Below the pieces are notes generated by a model. It had not been told where the DNA came from. It made no database searches and saw only the letters and a program-made list of their open reading frames with translations. A DNA stretch of 64,000 nt from Comamonas avium. GTDB lineage: Bacteria; Pseudomonadota; Gammaproteobacteria; Burkholderiales; Burkholderiaceae_C. This document shows, piece after piece, positions 47,218-56,580 of the stretch (within the stretch, counting starts at the first letter, position 1; each line of letters begins with the position of its first letter). The position numbers were made by a program, and so were the translations under genes. The stretch covers positions 114,421-178,420 of the forward strand of contig NZ_JACSQK010000006.1 in NCBI RefSeq assembly GCF_014836675.1, in the 5' to 3' direction.

Positions 47218-49332
47218 ATGACGGCTGAATACAAGGTTCACGGCGCAGTGGCCGTGATCACGCTCAACAACCCGCCTGTCAATGGTCTGGGTTTGTCCAC
47301 CCGCCGTGCCGTGATTGAAGGCTTGAACAAGGCCAACGCCGATGCTGCGGTGCAAGCCATCGTGATCACGGGTGCAGGCAAGGCGTTCTCGGGCGGCGCT
47401 GACATCAAGGAATTTGGCAAAGAGTCGGCTTTGCAAGAACCCAACTTGCACACTGTGATTGCGCAGCTCGAGCATTCGAGCAAGCCCGTTGTGGCCGCCA
47501 TTCACTCCGTGTGCATGGGCGGTGGGCTGGAGCTGGCCCTGGGTTGTCACTACCGCATGGCGGCACCCGGCACCCTTGTTGCTTTGCCTGAAGTCAAGCT
47601 GGGTCTGCTGCCCGGCGCGGGTGGCACACAAAGGCTGCCACGCGCGATTGGGGTGGAGCCGGCGCTGAACATGATCGTCAGTGGTGAATCCATTCAGAGC
47701 GACATGCTGGCGCAAATTCCGGGGCAAAAGCTGTTTGACAAACTCTCGGGCAGCGCGCAGACGCTGGCGGCAGAGGTCTTGATCTTTGCACAGGAAGTAG
47801 GCGAGCGGCACGTGGCAGGCAACGAGCCTCTGCCCCTGGTGCGCGACCTCCAGTGCAAGCATCCCAAAGGCGATGCCTACTTTGGCTTTGTGCGCAACAT
47901 GGTCAAGGGCATGTCCAAGAATTACCCCGCACCACTCAAGTGTGTGGATGCGGTGCAAGCGGCCACCAAGCGCAAATTCCAGGATGGCCTGGACTTTGAG
48001 CGCGAGCTGTTCGTGAACCTGATGTGGACGCCCGAGTCGCGCGCACTGCGCCACCTGTTCATGGCCGAGCGCGCCACCACCAAGATTGCCGATATTCCAG
48101 CCGATACACCCGTGCGCAACATCCAGAAGGTGGGCGTGATTGGTGCGGGCACCATGGGTGGCGGCATCAGCATGAACTTCCTGAATGCCGGTATTCCGGT
48201 CACTATTTTGGAGACCAAAGCCGAAGCGCTGGAGCGCGGCGTGGCCACCATCAAGAAGAACTACGAAGCGCAGGTCAAGAAGGGCAAGCTCAAGGAAGAC
48301 AAGTACGCACAGCGCATGGCGCTGCTGAGCACCACGCTGAGCTATGACGACCTCAAAGACTGTGACCTGATCATTGAGGCCGTGTTTGAAGAGCTGGGCG
48401 TTAAGGAGATCGTGTTCAAGCAACTGGATGCAGTGGCCAAGCCCGGTGCCATTTTGGCCTCCAACACATCAACGCTGGACGTGGACAAGATTGCGGCTTT
48501 CACCAGCCGCCCACAAGACGTGGTGGGCATGCACTTCTTCAGTCCTGCCAACGTCATGAAACTGCTGGAAGTGGTGCGCGGCAAGGCCACCGCCAAAGAC
48601 GTGATGGCCACCGTCATGCAGATCGCCAAGAAGATCAAAAAGACCGCCGTGGTCTCGGGCGTGTGCGATGGTTTCATTGGCAACCGCATGATTGAGCAGT
48701 ACAGCCGCCAGGCTGGCTTTTTGCTGGATGAAGGTGCCACGCCCCAGCAAGTGGACAAAGCCGCAGAAAAATTTGGCTTTGCCATGGGGCCATTTCGCAT
48801 GGGCGACCTGGCGGGCAACGACATTGGCTGGGCCATCCGCAAGCGCCGCGTAGTCGAAAAACCCGGCATGAAGTACAGCGCCAGTGCTGACCGCCTGTGT
48901 GAGCTGGGCCGCTTTGGGCAGAAAACCGGCAAAGGCTGGTATGACTACCAGGCCGGCAAGCGCGATGCCATCCCCAGCCAGGAAGTGCTGGACATGATTG
49001 ATGCGCACCGCAAGGCCATCGGCATCACGCCGCGCAAGATTTCAGACGAAGAAATCGTGCAGCGCCTGGTGTTCTCGCTGGTCAACGAAGGCGCTCACAT
49101 TCTGGAAGACGGCATTGCCAGCAAGTCCGGTGACATCGACATGGTGTATCTGACTGGATACGGCTTTCCTATCTACCGCGGTGGCCCCATGCATTACGCC
49201 AGCGAGCTTGGCCTGATCAACGTGGTGCAAGCCATGCAGCGCTTTGCTCAGAACCCGCACGACGATGCCAAATTCTGGCAGCCCGCACCTTTGCTGGCGC
49301 GTCTGGCCGCTGAAGGCCAGCGCTTTGCGTAA
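47218..49332 (+). CDS. Bifunctional enoyl-CoA hydratase / 3-hydroxyacyl-CoA dehydrogenase (FadB/FadJ type)
   Basis: 704 residues. An N-terminal crotonase domain (about 1-190) has AFSGGADIKEF, GGGLELALGC and PEVKLGLLPGAGG with the two catalytic Glu positions. A Rossmann 3-hydroxyacyl-CoA dehydrogenase domain follows (about 300-480: VGVIGAGTMGGG, NTSTLDV, HFFSPANVMKLLEVV). Two C-terminal helical domains include CDGFIGNRM and a tail like GYGFPIYRGGPM. It carries out steps 2 and 3 of beta-oxidation with the thiolase 44 nt downstream. GAAGGAGA precedes the ATG. Confidence 0.95.
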   Translation: MTAEYKVHGAVAVITLNNPPVNGLGLSTRRAVIEGLNKANADAAVQAIVITGAGKAFSGGADIKEFGKESALQEPNLHTVIAQLEHSSKPVVAAIHSVCMGGGLELALGCHYRMAAPGTLVALPEVKLGLLPGAGGTQRLPRAIGVEPALNMIVSGESIQSDMLAQIPGQKLFDKLSGSAQTLAAEVLIFAQEVGERHVAGNEPLPLVRDLQCKHPKGDAYFGFVRNMVKGMSKNYPAPLKCVDAVQAATKRKFQDGLDFERELFVNLMWTPESRALRHLFMAERATTKIADIPADTPVRNIQKVGVIGAGTMGGGISMNFLNAGIPVTILETKAEALERGVATIKKNYEAQVKKGKLKEDKYAQRMALLSTTLSYDDLKDCDLIIEAVFEELGVKEIVFKQLDAVAKPGAILASNTSTLDVDKIAAFTSRPQDVVGMHFFSPANVMKLLEVVRGKATAKDVMATVMQIAKKIKKTAVVSGVCDGFIGNRMIEQYSRQAGFLLDEGATPQQVDKAAEKFGFAMGPFRMGDLAGNDIGWAIRKRRVVEKPGMKYSASADRLCELGRFGQKTGKGWYDYQAGKRDAIPSQEVLDMIDAHRKAIGITPRKISDEEIVQRLVFSLVNEGAHILEDGIASKSGDIDMVYLTGYGFPIYRGGPMHYASELGLINVVQAMQRFAQNPHDDAKFWQPAPLLARLAAEGQRFA

Positions 49333-49376
49333 GCGGTGTGTGCCGCTTGAACTGTACGAGTTAAAGGATTGAAGTT

Positions 49377-50552
49377 ATGACATCCGCTGTGATTGTTTCT
49401 ACCGCGCGCACCCCGCTGGCCAAGAGCTGGAAGGGTTCGTTCAATATGACGTATGGCCCCACGCTGGGTGGCCACGTCGTGCAACACGCTGTGCAGCGTG
49501 CAGGCATTGACGGTGCCGATGTGGAAGATGTGGTGATGGGCCTGTCGCTGCCCGAAGGCACGACGGGTGGCAACGTTGCCCGCCTGATTGCCGTGCGTGC
49601 AGGCCTGCCTGTGACGACGTCGGGCATGACCATCAACCGCTTTTGCTCTTCGGGCCTGCAGGCCATTGCCCTGGCTTCGCAACGCATCATTGCGGGTGAA
49701 AACGAGGTGCTGGTGGCCGGTGGCCTGGAAAGCATTTCCTGCGTGCAGCAGGAAGTGAACCAGCATATGGCGCATGACCCTGAGCTGACCAAGATGAAGC
49801 CCGAGATCTACTGGTCCATGCTGCAAACGGCCGAGCAAGTGGCCAAGCGCTACAACATCGGTCGCGAAGCCATGGACGAGTACGGCGCAGCCAGCCAGCA
49901 AAAAGCCTGCGCAGCGCAAGCTGCCGGGCTGTTTGATGCCGAAATTGCCCCCATCACCGTCACCATGGGTGTCGCCGACAAAGTCATGGGCCTGACCACC
50001 AAGCAAGTCACCGTCAGCAAAGACGAGGGCACCCGCGAAGGCACGACTGTGGAGGCTATTTCCGGCCTGCGCAGCGCCTTGCCCGGTGGCTTGATCACGG
50101 CGGGCAACGCCAGCCAGTTCTCTGACGGTGCCGGTGCCTGTGTGGTGGTGCACGAAGACTATGCCAGCAAGAAGGGCCTGCAACCCATTGGCCGCTTTCT
50201 GGGCTTTGCGGTGGCTGGCTGCGAGCCCGATGAAATGGGTATTGGCCCGGTGTTCGCCATTCCCAAGGTGCTCAAAAAGCTGGGTCTTAAGGTGCAGGAC
50301 ATTGACCTGTGGGAGCTCAACGAAGCATTTGCCGTACAGGTGATCTACTGCCGCGACAAGCTGGGCATTCCCAACGAAAAGCTCAATGTCAATGGTGGCG
50401 CAATTGCCTTGGGCCACCCCTATGGTGTCTCGGGCCAGCGCCTCACAGGCCATGCACTGATCGAAGGCAAGCGCCGTGGCGGCAAGCTGGTGTGCGTGAC
50501 CATGTGCATTGGCGGGGGCATGGGCGCTGCCGGTGTGTTTGAAGTCCTGTAA
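49377..50552 (+). CDS. Acetyl-CoA C-acyltransferase (3-ketoacyl-CoA thiolase)
   Basis: 391 residues. Thiolase with the nucleophilic Cys in [10 protein letters not shown], the His in [12 protein letters not shown] and the second Cys in [14 protein letters not shown]. It cleaves 3-ketoacyl-CoA in the last step of beta-oxidation. In operon with the FadB-type gene; a terminator follows at 50690. Confidence 0.95.
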   Translation: MTSAVIVSTARTPLAKSWKGSFNMTYGPTLGGHVVQHAVQRAGIDGADVEDVVMGLSLPEGTTGGNVARLIAVRAGLPVTTSGMTINRFCSSGLQAIALASQRIIAGENEVLVAGGLESISCVQQEVNQHMAHDPELTKMKPEIYWSMLQTAEQVAKRYNIGREAMDEYGAASQQKACAAQAAGLFDAEIAPITVTMGVADKVMGLTTKQVTVSKDEGTREGTTVEAISGLRSALPGGLITAGNASQFSDGAGACVVVHEDYASKKGLQPIGRFLGFAVAGCEPDEMGIGPVFAIPKVLKKLGLKVQDIDLWELNEAFAVQVIYCRDKLGIPNEKLNVNGGAIALGHPYGVSGQRLTGHALIEGKRRGGKLVCVTMCIGGGMGAAGVFEVL

Positions 50553-50689
50553 GTCACGGCCTGGCGTCAGGAGTCGCCGTTGCCAAAGCCGGTCGTAGCG
50601 CTGCTGCTGACTGCGCTTTGGCGCCTGGTCTCCACCACCCATCTGCGATGGGCTGGCGCTACGACGTGCCTTGGGGCCGCAGGAATCTG

Positions 50690-50727
50690 AGCCGCCGCAC
50701 CTTGATGGCCGAGGAGGCGGCTTTTTT
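50690..50727 (+). terminator. Rho-independent terminator after thiolase
   Basis: AGCCGCC, a loop of about 19 nt, then GGCGGCT followed by six Ts. A palindromic repeat begins 12 nt further on. Confidence 0.8.
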
Positions 50728-50738
50728 ACCGCCTTGAA

Positions 50739-50800
50739 TTTTAAATAACCATAGCTGCTGGCGCTTTCTGCATAAGCGTTAGAGCCTGATTTTTATTAAA
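50739..50800 (+). repeat. Intergenic palindromic repeat, short form
   Basis: ATAGCTGCTGGCGCTTTC, then ATAAGCGTTAGAGCCTGATTTT. It ends 3 nt before the ATG of the acyl-CoA dehydrogenase at 50804, so its hairpin would occupy the ribosome-binding region. Same family as 21351 and 63265. Confidence 0.6.
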
Positions 50801-50803
50801 ACT

Positions 50804-52639
50804 ATGTCTCAGTTGCGATCTACCCTTGAATTCCTGGTGTACGACTGGCTGCAAGCCGAAAATCTGACCAGCCGTGACCGCTACGCCGACCACAGCCGCG
50901 AAACGTTCGATGCGGTCATGGACACCTGCGAGCGCATTGCACGCGAAAAATATGCTCCCTTCAATCGCACGGTAGACACGCAGGAACCCACGTTTGATGG
51001 CGAGAAAGTCAGCCAGCCACAGTGCACGCACGATGCCCGCAAAGCCTTTGCCGACAGTGGCATGCTCAGCGCCGCACAGCCGTATGAAAAAGGCGGCATG
51101 CAACTGCCCTATGTGGTGGAGGCTGCGGCCAACAGTTTCTTTGGCTGCGCCAGCATCAGCATTGGCTCCAACCTGCTGACCGTGGGCAACGCCAACTTGC
51201 TGCGCGTGCACGGCACGCCCATGCAGCAACAGGTGTTTGCCGACAATGAATTCAATGGCCGCTGGGCAGGCACCATGGCCTTGTCTGAGCCACAGGCTGG
51301 CTCCAGTCTAAGCGACATCCTCACGCGTGCTGAGCCCGACGGTGCCGATTTTGACAGCGATGCACTGGGGGCGCGCTACCGCCTCAAGGGCAACAAGATG
51401 TGGATCAGCTCGGGCGATCATGAGCTGACCGAAAACATCGTGCACCTGGTGCTGGCCAAGATTCCCGGGCCGGACGGAAAACTGATTGCGGGCGTGAAAG
51501 GTATCTCGCTGTTCATCGTGCCCAAAAAGCTGGTGGATACCGACGGCAATCTGACGGGTGAGCGCAACGATGTGGCGCTGGCAGGGTTAAACCACAAACT
51601 GGGATGGCGCGGCACCACCAACACGCTGCTCAATTTTGGTGAAGGCAAATACCCGGTGCGTGGCGGTGCAGGGGCGATTGGCTACTTGGTGGGCAAGCCG
51701 CACGAAGGCCTCAAATGCATGTTCCACATGATGAACGAGGCGCGCATCGGCATTGGCATGGCTGCCACCATGCTGGGCCTGGCAGGCTATTACGCCAGCC
51801 TGGAATATGCCAAGAACCGCCCGCAAGGCCGGCCCACGACAGAGGGCGGCAAAGACGCAGCCAGCGCCCAGGTAGCCATCATTGAACACACCGACGTCAA
51901 GCGCATGCTGCTGGCACAAAAGGCGTATTGCGAAGGCGCACTGGCGCTGAACATGTACTGTGCCCGTTTGGTGGACGAAGGACGCACCGGCGCTGCCGAG
52001 GAAGCGGTCCGCTCCAAGCTTTTGCTGGAGGTGCTGACGCCGATTGCCAAGAGCTGGCCCAGTGAGAATTGCCTGGAGGCCAACTCTCTGGCCATCCAGA
52101 TTCATGGTGGCTATGGCTATACGCGCGACTTCCCCGTGGAGCAGTACTGGCGCGACAACCGCCTGAACATGATTCATGAAGGTACGCACGGTATTCAGGC
52201 AGCTGACTTGCTGGGGCGCAAAGTACGCATGCAAGACGGTGCGGGTTTGCAACTGCTGGCTCAGACCATGCAAGCCACGATCAAGAAGGCAGCCGCCCGG
52301 CCCGAGCTTGCGCAGTATGCGCACGACTTGAACCAGGCCTTGCAAGACGTCAGCGCTGCTACGCAGGCCGCATGGCTGACAGGCAATCCGCAAGAAGCAC
52401 TGGCCAATGCCGTGCCCTATATGCAAGCCTTTGGCCACACCGTGCTGGCATGGGTATGGCTGGATGTGGCGTGCAAGGTGCTGGAGCAGGATGCTTCGCA
52501 GGCCTTAGCGGCTAACGCAGGCCGGATCAATGCAATCAGTTATTTTTACCGCTATGAATTGCCAAAAATTACTGCATGGCTGAACGTGGTGAACGCACGC
52601 GATATGACTTGTGCACAGATGCCGGTGGAAGCCTTTTAA
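50804..52639 (+). CDS. Acyl-CoA dehydrogenase, large (about 600 aa) class
   Basis: 611 residues. Acyl-CoA dehydrogenase fold with GTMALSEPQAGSSLSDI, GNKMWISSGDHE, NEARIGIGMAATMLGLAGY and IQIHGGYGYTRDFPVEQYWRDNRLNMIHEGTHGIQ, followed by a helical C-terminal domain (about 480-600). This large class carries out the first step of fatty acyl-CoA beta-oxidation. There is no Shine-Dalgarno sequence before the ATG; an intergenic repeat abuts it. Follows the FadB-thiolase genes and completes a beta-oxidation set. Confidence 0.92.
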   Translation: MSQLRSTLEFLVYDWLQAENLTSRDRYADHSRETFDAVMDTCERIAREKYAPFNRTVDTQEPTFDGEKVSQPQCTHDARKAFADSGMLSAAQPYEKGGMQLPYVVEAAANSFFGCASISIGSNLLTVGNANLLRVHGTPMQQQVFADNEFNGRWAGTMALSEPQAGSSLSDILTRAEPDGADFDSDALGARYRLKGNKMWISSGDHELTENIVHLVLAKIPGPDGKLIAGVKGISLFIVPKKLVDTDGNLTGERNDVALAGLNHKLGWRGTTNTLLNFGEGKYPVRGGAGAIGYLVGKPHEGLKCMFHMMNEARIGIGMAATMLGLAGYYASLEYAKNRPQGRPTTEGGKDAASAQVAIIEHTDVKRMLLAQKAYCEGALALNMYCARLVDEGRTGAAEEAVRSKLLLEVLTPIAKSWPSENCLEANSLAIQIHGGYGYTRDFPVEQYWRDNRLNMIHEGTHGIQAADLLGRKVRMQDGAGLQLLAQTMQATIKKAAARPELAQYAHDLNQALQDVSAATQAAWLTGNPQEALANAVPYMQAFGHTVLAWVWLDVACKVLEQDASQALAANAGRINAISYFYRYELPKITAWLNVVNARDMTCAQMPVEAF

Positions 52640-52843
52640 GCGCTGCCATCACCAAAGTAGCGCAATGATTTATGGGCCGGTTCATCCTGCACCGATCCAT
52701 GGGTGATGGAGGGAATGCGCCTTGCCACCCGTGAGCCAGCTTTGGCGCAGTTCAAGCACGGACTGCTGCCCAAGGTGGCTCCTGTTAAGTAATACTTCGT
52801 AGCATCTGGGTGCTTTGCTGCGGCCTTCGCTATCATCCCTCGC

Positions 52844-52930
52844 ATGCAAAAGTTTATGGATTCGGCCAACAGCGTTGGCTGCCCTGTGTGTGCGTATGTC
52901 TGCGATGTGTGGGGGCGCAGCGTCGCATGA
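52844..52930 (+). CDS. Candidate 28-aa Cys-containing leader ORF
   Basis: An ATG at 52844 opens a 28-codon frame. The peptide contains GCPVCAYVC, a CxxC followed by another Cys three residues on. Its TGA (52928-52930) overlaps the hydroxylase ATG (52927) as ATGA, so re-initiation coupling is possible. TATCAT ends 7 nt before the ATG, fitting a leaderless mRNA. It could be a coupling leader, a small metal-binding peptide or chance. No homology was available. Confidence 0.4.
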   Translation: MQKFMDSANSVGCPVCAYVCDVWGRSVA

Positions 52931-53676
52931 GCGCGGGGGAGTGGTTCACGCAATTGAGCGCCTGGCAGGTCATGCTGCTGGGGTTGGTCTTTTTTGGCAG
53001 CCTGTATCTGCTGGGCGGTGCAAGCATGCAGGCTTTGACACGCAGCCTCTCGCGCAAAGGTGTTGGTCATGTGCTGGATACGCGTCCTCTCAAGCCCGAT
53101 CAACTGCAGCGTGAATGGCGCCAGTCACTGCACTCGGTGCTGCTGTTTGGCATTGGCATGGTGGTGCCCTGGGGGCTGTTGCAACTGGGGTGGGCGCAAC
53201 TGGCGCCCAGTGCCAGCGCGGGGCGTGTGGCGCTGGAAATTGTGGTGCTGATGATCTGGAACGATGTGCACTTCTGGATCAATCACCGCTTGCTGCATAC
53301 CCGCCCGCTGGCGCGCTTTCATACTGACCACCATCGCTCCATCGTGACCACACCGTGGTCCACCTACAGTTTTCACCCGGTAGAGGCGCTGATGCTGGGC
53401 AACATCATCTTGTTGCCCATGCTGGTGCACGATTTTTATTTCTGGTCTTTGGCAGCAGTGCCGGTGCTCAGCCTGCTACTCAATCTCGTTGGTCACTCCA
53501 ACTACGATTTCTTTCCGCGTGTGTCTGACAACCACCCGCTGGCTGCCAGCCGCCGCCACTATTTGCACCACGCACGGCCCAAAGGCAACTATGGCTTTGC
53601 GTTGGCGTTCATGGATCGGTGGATGCGCACGCAGGCCGAGGCAGCACCGGCATCCAGCAGCCGTGGTACGCACTGA
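52927..53676 (+). CDS. Sterol desaturase/fatty acid hydroxylase family membrane protein
   Basis: 249 residues. Two N-terminal membrane helices (about 12-30, 68-90) and further hydrophobic segments follow the diiron His clusters NHRLLH (H120, H124), HTDHH (H132, H135, H136) and HYLHH (H211, H214, H215). This is the HxxxH-HxxHH-HxxHH pattern of membrane hydroxylases and desaturases. Such enzymes insert oxygen or a double bond in a lipid chain. The ATG overlaps the 28-codon leader ORF, and the next gene starts on the base after its stop, so it begins a tight operon with the desaturase and the KAS-HDO fusion. Confidence 0.88.
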   Translation: MSAGEWFTQLSAWQVMLLGLVFFGSLYLLGGASMQALTRSLSRKGVGHVLDTRPLKPDQLQREWRQSLHSVLLFGIGMVVPWGLLQLGWAQLAPSASAGRVALEIVVLMIWNDVHFWINHRLLHTRPLARFHTDHHRSIVTTPWSTYSFHPVEALMLGNIILLPMLVHDFYFWSLAAVPVLSLLLNLVGHSNYDFFPRVSDNHPLAASRRHYLHHARPKGNYGFALAFMDRWMRTQAEAAPASSSRGTH

Positions 53677-54612
53677 ATGGGACTGATGCAGCATGCGTTT
53701 GCAGGCTTGCCTGGCCTGCGCCATTGGCGTGATGTGCAGTCTCTGGCATATCTGGTAGCGCTGCCGCTGCTGGTGGCTTGGCAATGGCACAACGGATTTG
53801 TCTGGTGGCTGTATGCCGCACTGCTGTTTTTGACACTGGGCATTGGCGTAATTCACCACAACCACACGCACTTGCGCATGTGGCGCGGGCGTTGGGCCAA
53901 CCGGGTAACCGACTACGTGCTGACTGTGCTGCAAGGCCACCCCACCTTTGTTTTTTGGCCTGCGCATGTGGGCAATCACCACCGTTTTCGCCATGGCCCG
54001 CAAGATTTGGCACGCACCTACCAGCCTGCATTTGGAGGTGATACCAACAACCTTTGGGGCTACCTGGTGCACCCCTTGCAGGCGGCGTGGGTGCTGTACC
54101 CGCTGTTTGTGCGCTGGCTGCTGCGTTTGCGCCTGAGCGCACCGGGCGCATTTCGTTATTGCATGGGGCAGTACGTGCTGTGGGTGGGCAGCTGGGCTTT
54201 CTTTCTGGTGCTGGACTGGCAAAAAGCTTTGCTGTTTGTCATCGTGCCGCAGCTGCATGGTTTGCACTGGCTGCTGGCCACCAACTATCTGCAGCACGCC
54301 CATGCCGATGGTCGCCCCTTGAGCCGGGCGCAGCGCCAGTCCCCCCATGCCGTGTTGAATTACGCGCGCAATTTTCAGGGCTGGGTCAACCCCTTGCTGT
54401 TCAATATTGGGCTGCACACAGCGCACCATGAACACCCGCAGGCGCATTGGTCGGATTTGCAGCGCCTGCACTGTGAGCACTACCAGCACCGTGTGGCACC
54501 TGCATTGAACGAAGCGGGGCTGCTTGCCTACATGGGGCGCGTGTTTGTGCTGGGCCTCGTGTGGCCCAAGGCTCGTACCCAGTCTTTGCTGCCGCCCCAA
54601 GATATCTGTTAA
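53677..54612 (+). CDS. Membrane fatty acid desaturase family protein
   Basis: 311 residues with four or more hydrophobic helices (about 24-36, 42-58, 163-178, 184-200). His boxes are HHNHTH (60-65), HVGNHHRFRH (97-106), HAH (207-209) and HTAHHEHP (247-254), the diiron ligands of acyl desaturases. There is no acyl carrier nearby, so the substrate (free acid, phospholipid, CoA or a product of the KAS-HDO protein) is unknown. The ATG directly follows the hydroxylase TGA (TGA-ATG). Confidence 0.88.
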   Translation: MGLMQHAFAGLPGLRHWRDVQSLAYLVALPLLVAWQWHNGFVWWLYAALLFLTLGIGVIHHNHTHLRMWRGRWANRVTDYVLTVLQGHPTFVFWPAHVGNHHRFRHGPQDLARTYQPAFGGDTNNLWGYLVHPLQAAWVLYPLFVRWLLRLRLSAPGAFRYCMGQYVLWVGSWAFFLVLDWQKALLFVIVPQLHGLHWLLATNYLQHAHADGRPLSRAQRQSPHAVLNYARNFQGWVNPLLFNIGLHTAHHEHPQAHWSDLQRLHCEHYQHRVAPALNEAGLLAYMGRVFVLGLVWPKARTQSLLPPQDIC

Positions 54613-54629
54613 CCAGAACGACACTACCT

Positions 54630-56564
54630 ATGCCTGTTGCTTATTCCAATGTCTATCTGCAGTCTGCCGGCTGGTTCTTGCCGGGCTCTCCGGTGGATAA
54701 CGCCGGTATGGATGCTTTTGTTGCACCGCTGAACCGCTTGTCTGAACGCATCAAGCGCCGCATCCTGGGTGAAAACGGTATTCAGTTGCGCCATTACGCA
54801 CTGGATGCGCAGGGCCAGACAGTATTCAGCAATACACAGATGGCGGCTGCTGCGATTGCCGCATGCATGCAAGGTGCGGGACGTAAGCTGGATGAGGTGG
54901 GATTTTTGGCCAGCGGCTCATCGGGCGGCGATGCCCTGATGCCTGGTTTTGCCAGCATGATTCAAGGTGAGATGGCGGCACCACCCATGGAAACGCTGTC
55001 TGTACATGGTGTATGTGCGGCCAGTGTGGGTGCACTGCAAGCGGCTGCGCTGGCCATTGAGAGCGGGGCGCATGCACAGTCGCTGGCTGTGGCCAGTGAA
55101 ATGCCCTCGCGGCTGTTCAAGCGTTCGCGTTTCGCAGCACAAGGCTATGACACCGATTTCGATGCCCATTTTTTGCGCTGGATGCTTTCTGATGGTGCGG
55201 GCGCAGTGCTGCTGGGAGGGCCACAGGCACTGCCCCGGGCACCCGGCTTGCGCCTGAAGCTCAAGTGGACGCATTTGCGCAGTTTTGCGGGCGACTACCC
55301 AGTGTGCATGCAACTGGGGTTGACGCCAGACCGGGCCAAAAGCCACTTGGACTTTCCCGCGTGGGCAGATGCTGAAGCCGCAGGCGCTTTGGCGTTGCGC
55401 CAAGACATCCGCTTGCTGCCGCATCTGTTTGACGTCTGCATCCATGAATATGCCGATCTGGCCCACAAGGGCTGGGTGCCTGAGCGCGGGATTGACCACT
55501 TTCTGTGCCACTACTCCTCTGAGCGCTTCATGCCTGTGGTGCAAGAGTTGCTGGAGAAAGCGCAGCTGGGTATTCCTAAAGAGCGCTGGTGGAGCAATCT
55601 GGCATGGCGTGGCAATACTGGTGCGGCGTCCATTTTCATCATGCTGGCTGAGTTTCTGGACAAGGAGACGGCTCGCTTGAAGGCTGGCGATACGGTGCTG
55701 TGCTTTATCCCTGAGTCGGGGCGTTTCACGGCAGGTTACATGCTCTGGGAGGTTGAGCAGGATGCGCCAGTGGAAACTGAGCAAAAGCCTTTTTTTGCTC
55801 AGAAAGCAAGTGCAGTATCGCCTGCCAATGATGCACTGCCTGATGTGGCGGCCATTGCACCGCCGCATGACCCGGCCGCTGCGCCTGCAGCATTGGCTCC
55901 TTTGTTGACTGAGCTGGCCAGCGTGTGGCAAGACTACCGCTCTCAGGTCTGGCGCACACCGCTGCTGCAGCGAATGCGTACCCGCCAGTTGCACACCGCC
56001 GACTATGTGCGCTGGATGGAGCACTGGATTCCACAGGTGCGTGAAGGCAGTCTGTGGATGCGCGAAGGCGCAGCCTCGCTGACAGGGGATTACGCTGCAC
56101 TGGCGGCGCTGATTGATCTGCATGCCGACGACGAGCAGCACGACTTTAAAGTGCTGCACAGCGACTATCTGAAAGCCGGGGGGACGCAAGCCGACATCAG
56201 CCAGTTGCGGCGCAACCCCGGTGGTGAAGCGCTGAATGCCTACCTGCATGGCTTGGCGGCCACACCCAATCCGATCGGTTTGCTGGGGGCGATCTACATC
56301 ATTGAAGGCACGGGCCAGCGCATTGTGCCCAGCTTGCTGCCTTTGTTGCGTCAGGCCTTGCCGCTGCCACCTGATGCCTTCCGTTTTCTGGAATATCACG
56401 GTGCCAACGATGAGCACCATCTGGAGCGCTGGCTGATGGCGGTGCAGATGACGCTGGAGATGGACACCACGGGTACGGCGCAGCCAGCCATCATCCAGAC
56501 TGCCCGCCATACTGCTGCGATTTACCTGATGCAGTTTCAGCATGTGCTGACTGCGCAGGCTTGA
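54630..56564 (+). CDS. KAS III-HDO fusion: 3-oxoacyl synthase III-like domain plus heme-oxygenase-like diiron domain
   Basis: 644 residues. Residues 1-385 are a thiolase-fold KAS III-like domain with the triad Cys129 (VHGVCAASVG), His294 (FLCHYSS) and Asn329 (RGNTGAASI). An Ala/Pro-rich linker (385-425) leads to a heme-oxygenase-like diiron (HDO) domain (about 425-640). It carries LHADDEQHDF (D501/E502, H504), E559 in YIIEGTG and HGANDEHH, an HxxxDxxH helix (H590, D594, H597), matching metal ligands of UndA- and SznF-type enzymes. Known HDO members cleave or desaturate fatty acids and amines. The two halves could condense then oxidise an acyl chain. I chose the ATG at 54630. Product unknown. 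Confidence 0.85.
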   Translation: MPVAYSNVYLQSAGWFLPGSPVDNAGMDAFVAPLNRLSERIKRRILGENGIQLRHYALDAQGQTVFSNTQMAAAAIAACMQGAGRKLDEVGFLASGSSGGDALMPGFASMIQGEMAAPPMETLSVHGVCAASVGALQAAALAIESGAHAQSLAVASEMPSRLFKRSRFAAQGYDTDFDAHFLRWMLSDGAGAVLLGGPQALPRAPGLRLKLKWTHLRSFAGDYPVCMQLGLTPDRAKSHLDFPAWADAEAAGALALRQDIRLLPHLFDVCIHEYADLAHKGWVPERGIDHFLCHYSSERFMPVVQELLEKAQLGIPKERWWSNLAWRGNTGAASIFIMLAEFLDKETARLKAGDTVLCFIPESGRFTAGYMLWEVEQDAPVETEQKPFFAQKASAVSPANDALPDVAAIAPPHDPAAAPAALAPLLTELASVWQDYRSQVWRTPLLQRMRTRQLHTADYVRWMEHWIPQVREGSLWMREGAASLTGDYAALAALIDLHADDEQHDFKVLHSDYLKAGGTQADISQLRRNPGGEALNAYLHGLAATPNPIGLLGAIYIIEGTGQRIVPSLLPLLRQALPLPPDAFRFLEYHGANDEHHLERWLMAVQMTLEMDTTGTAQPAIIQTARHTAAIYLMQFQHVLTAQA

Positions 56565-56580
56565 GCATCAAGGAGCGGCT

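Noticed and set aside
49248-50642. 464-codon minus-strand ORF antisense to thiolase
   Set aside because: Same reason: it mirrors the thiolase codons and has composition typical of a shadow frame.
54918-56543. 541-codon minus-strand ORF antisense to the KAS-HDO gene
   Set aside because: Shadow frame of a high-GC coding region. The plus strand has intact catalytic motifs; the minus product is Gln/His/Arg-rich with no known fold.
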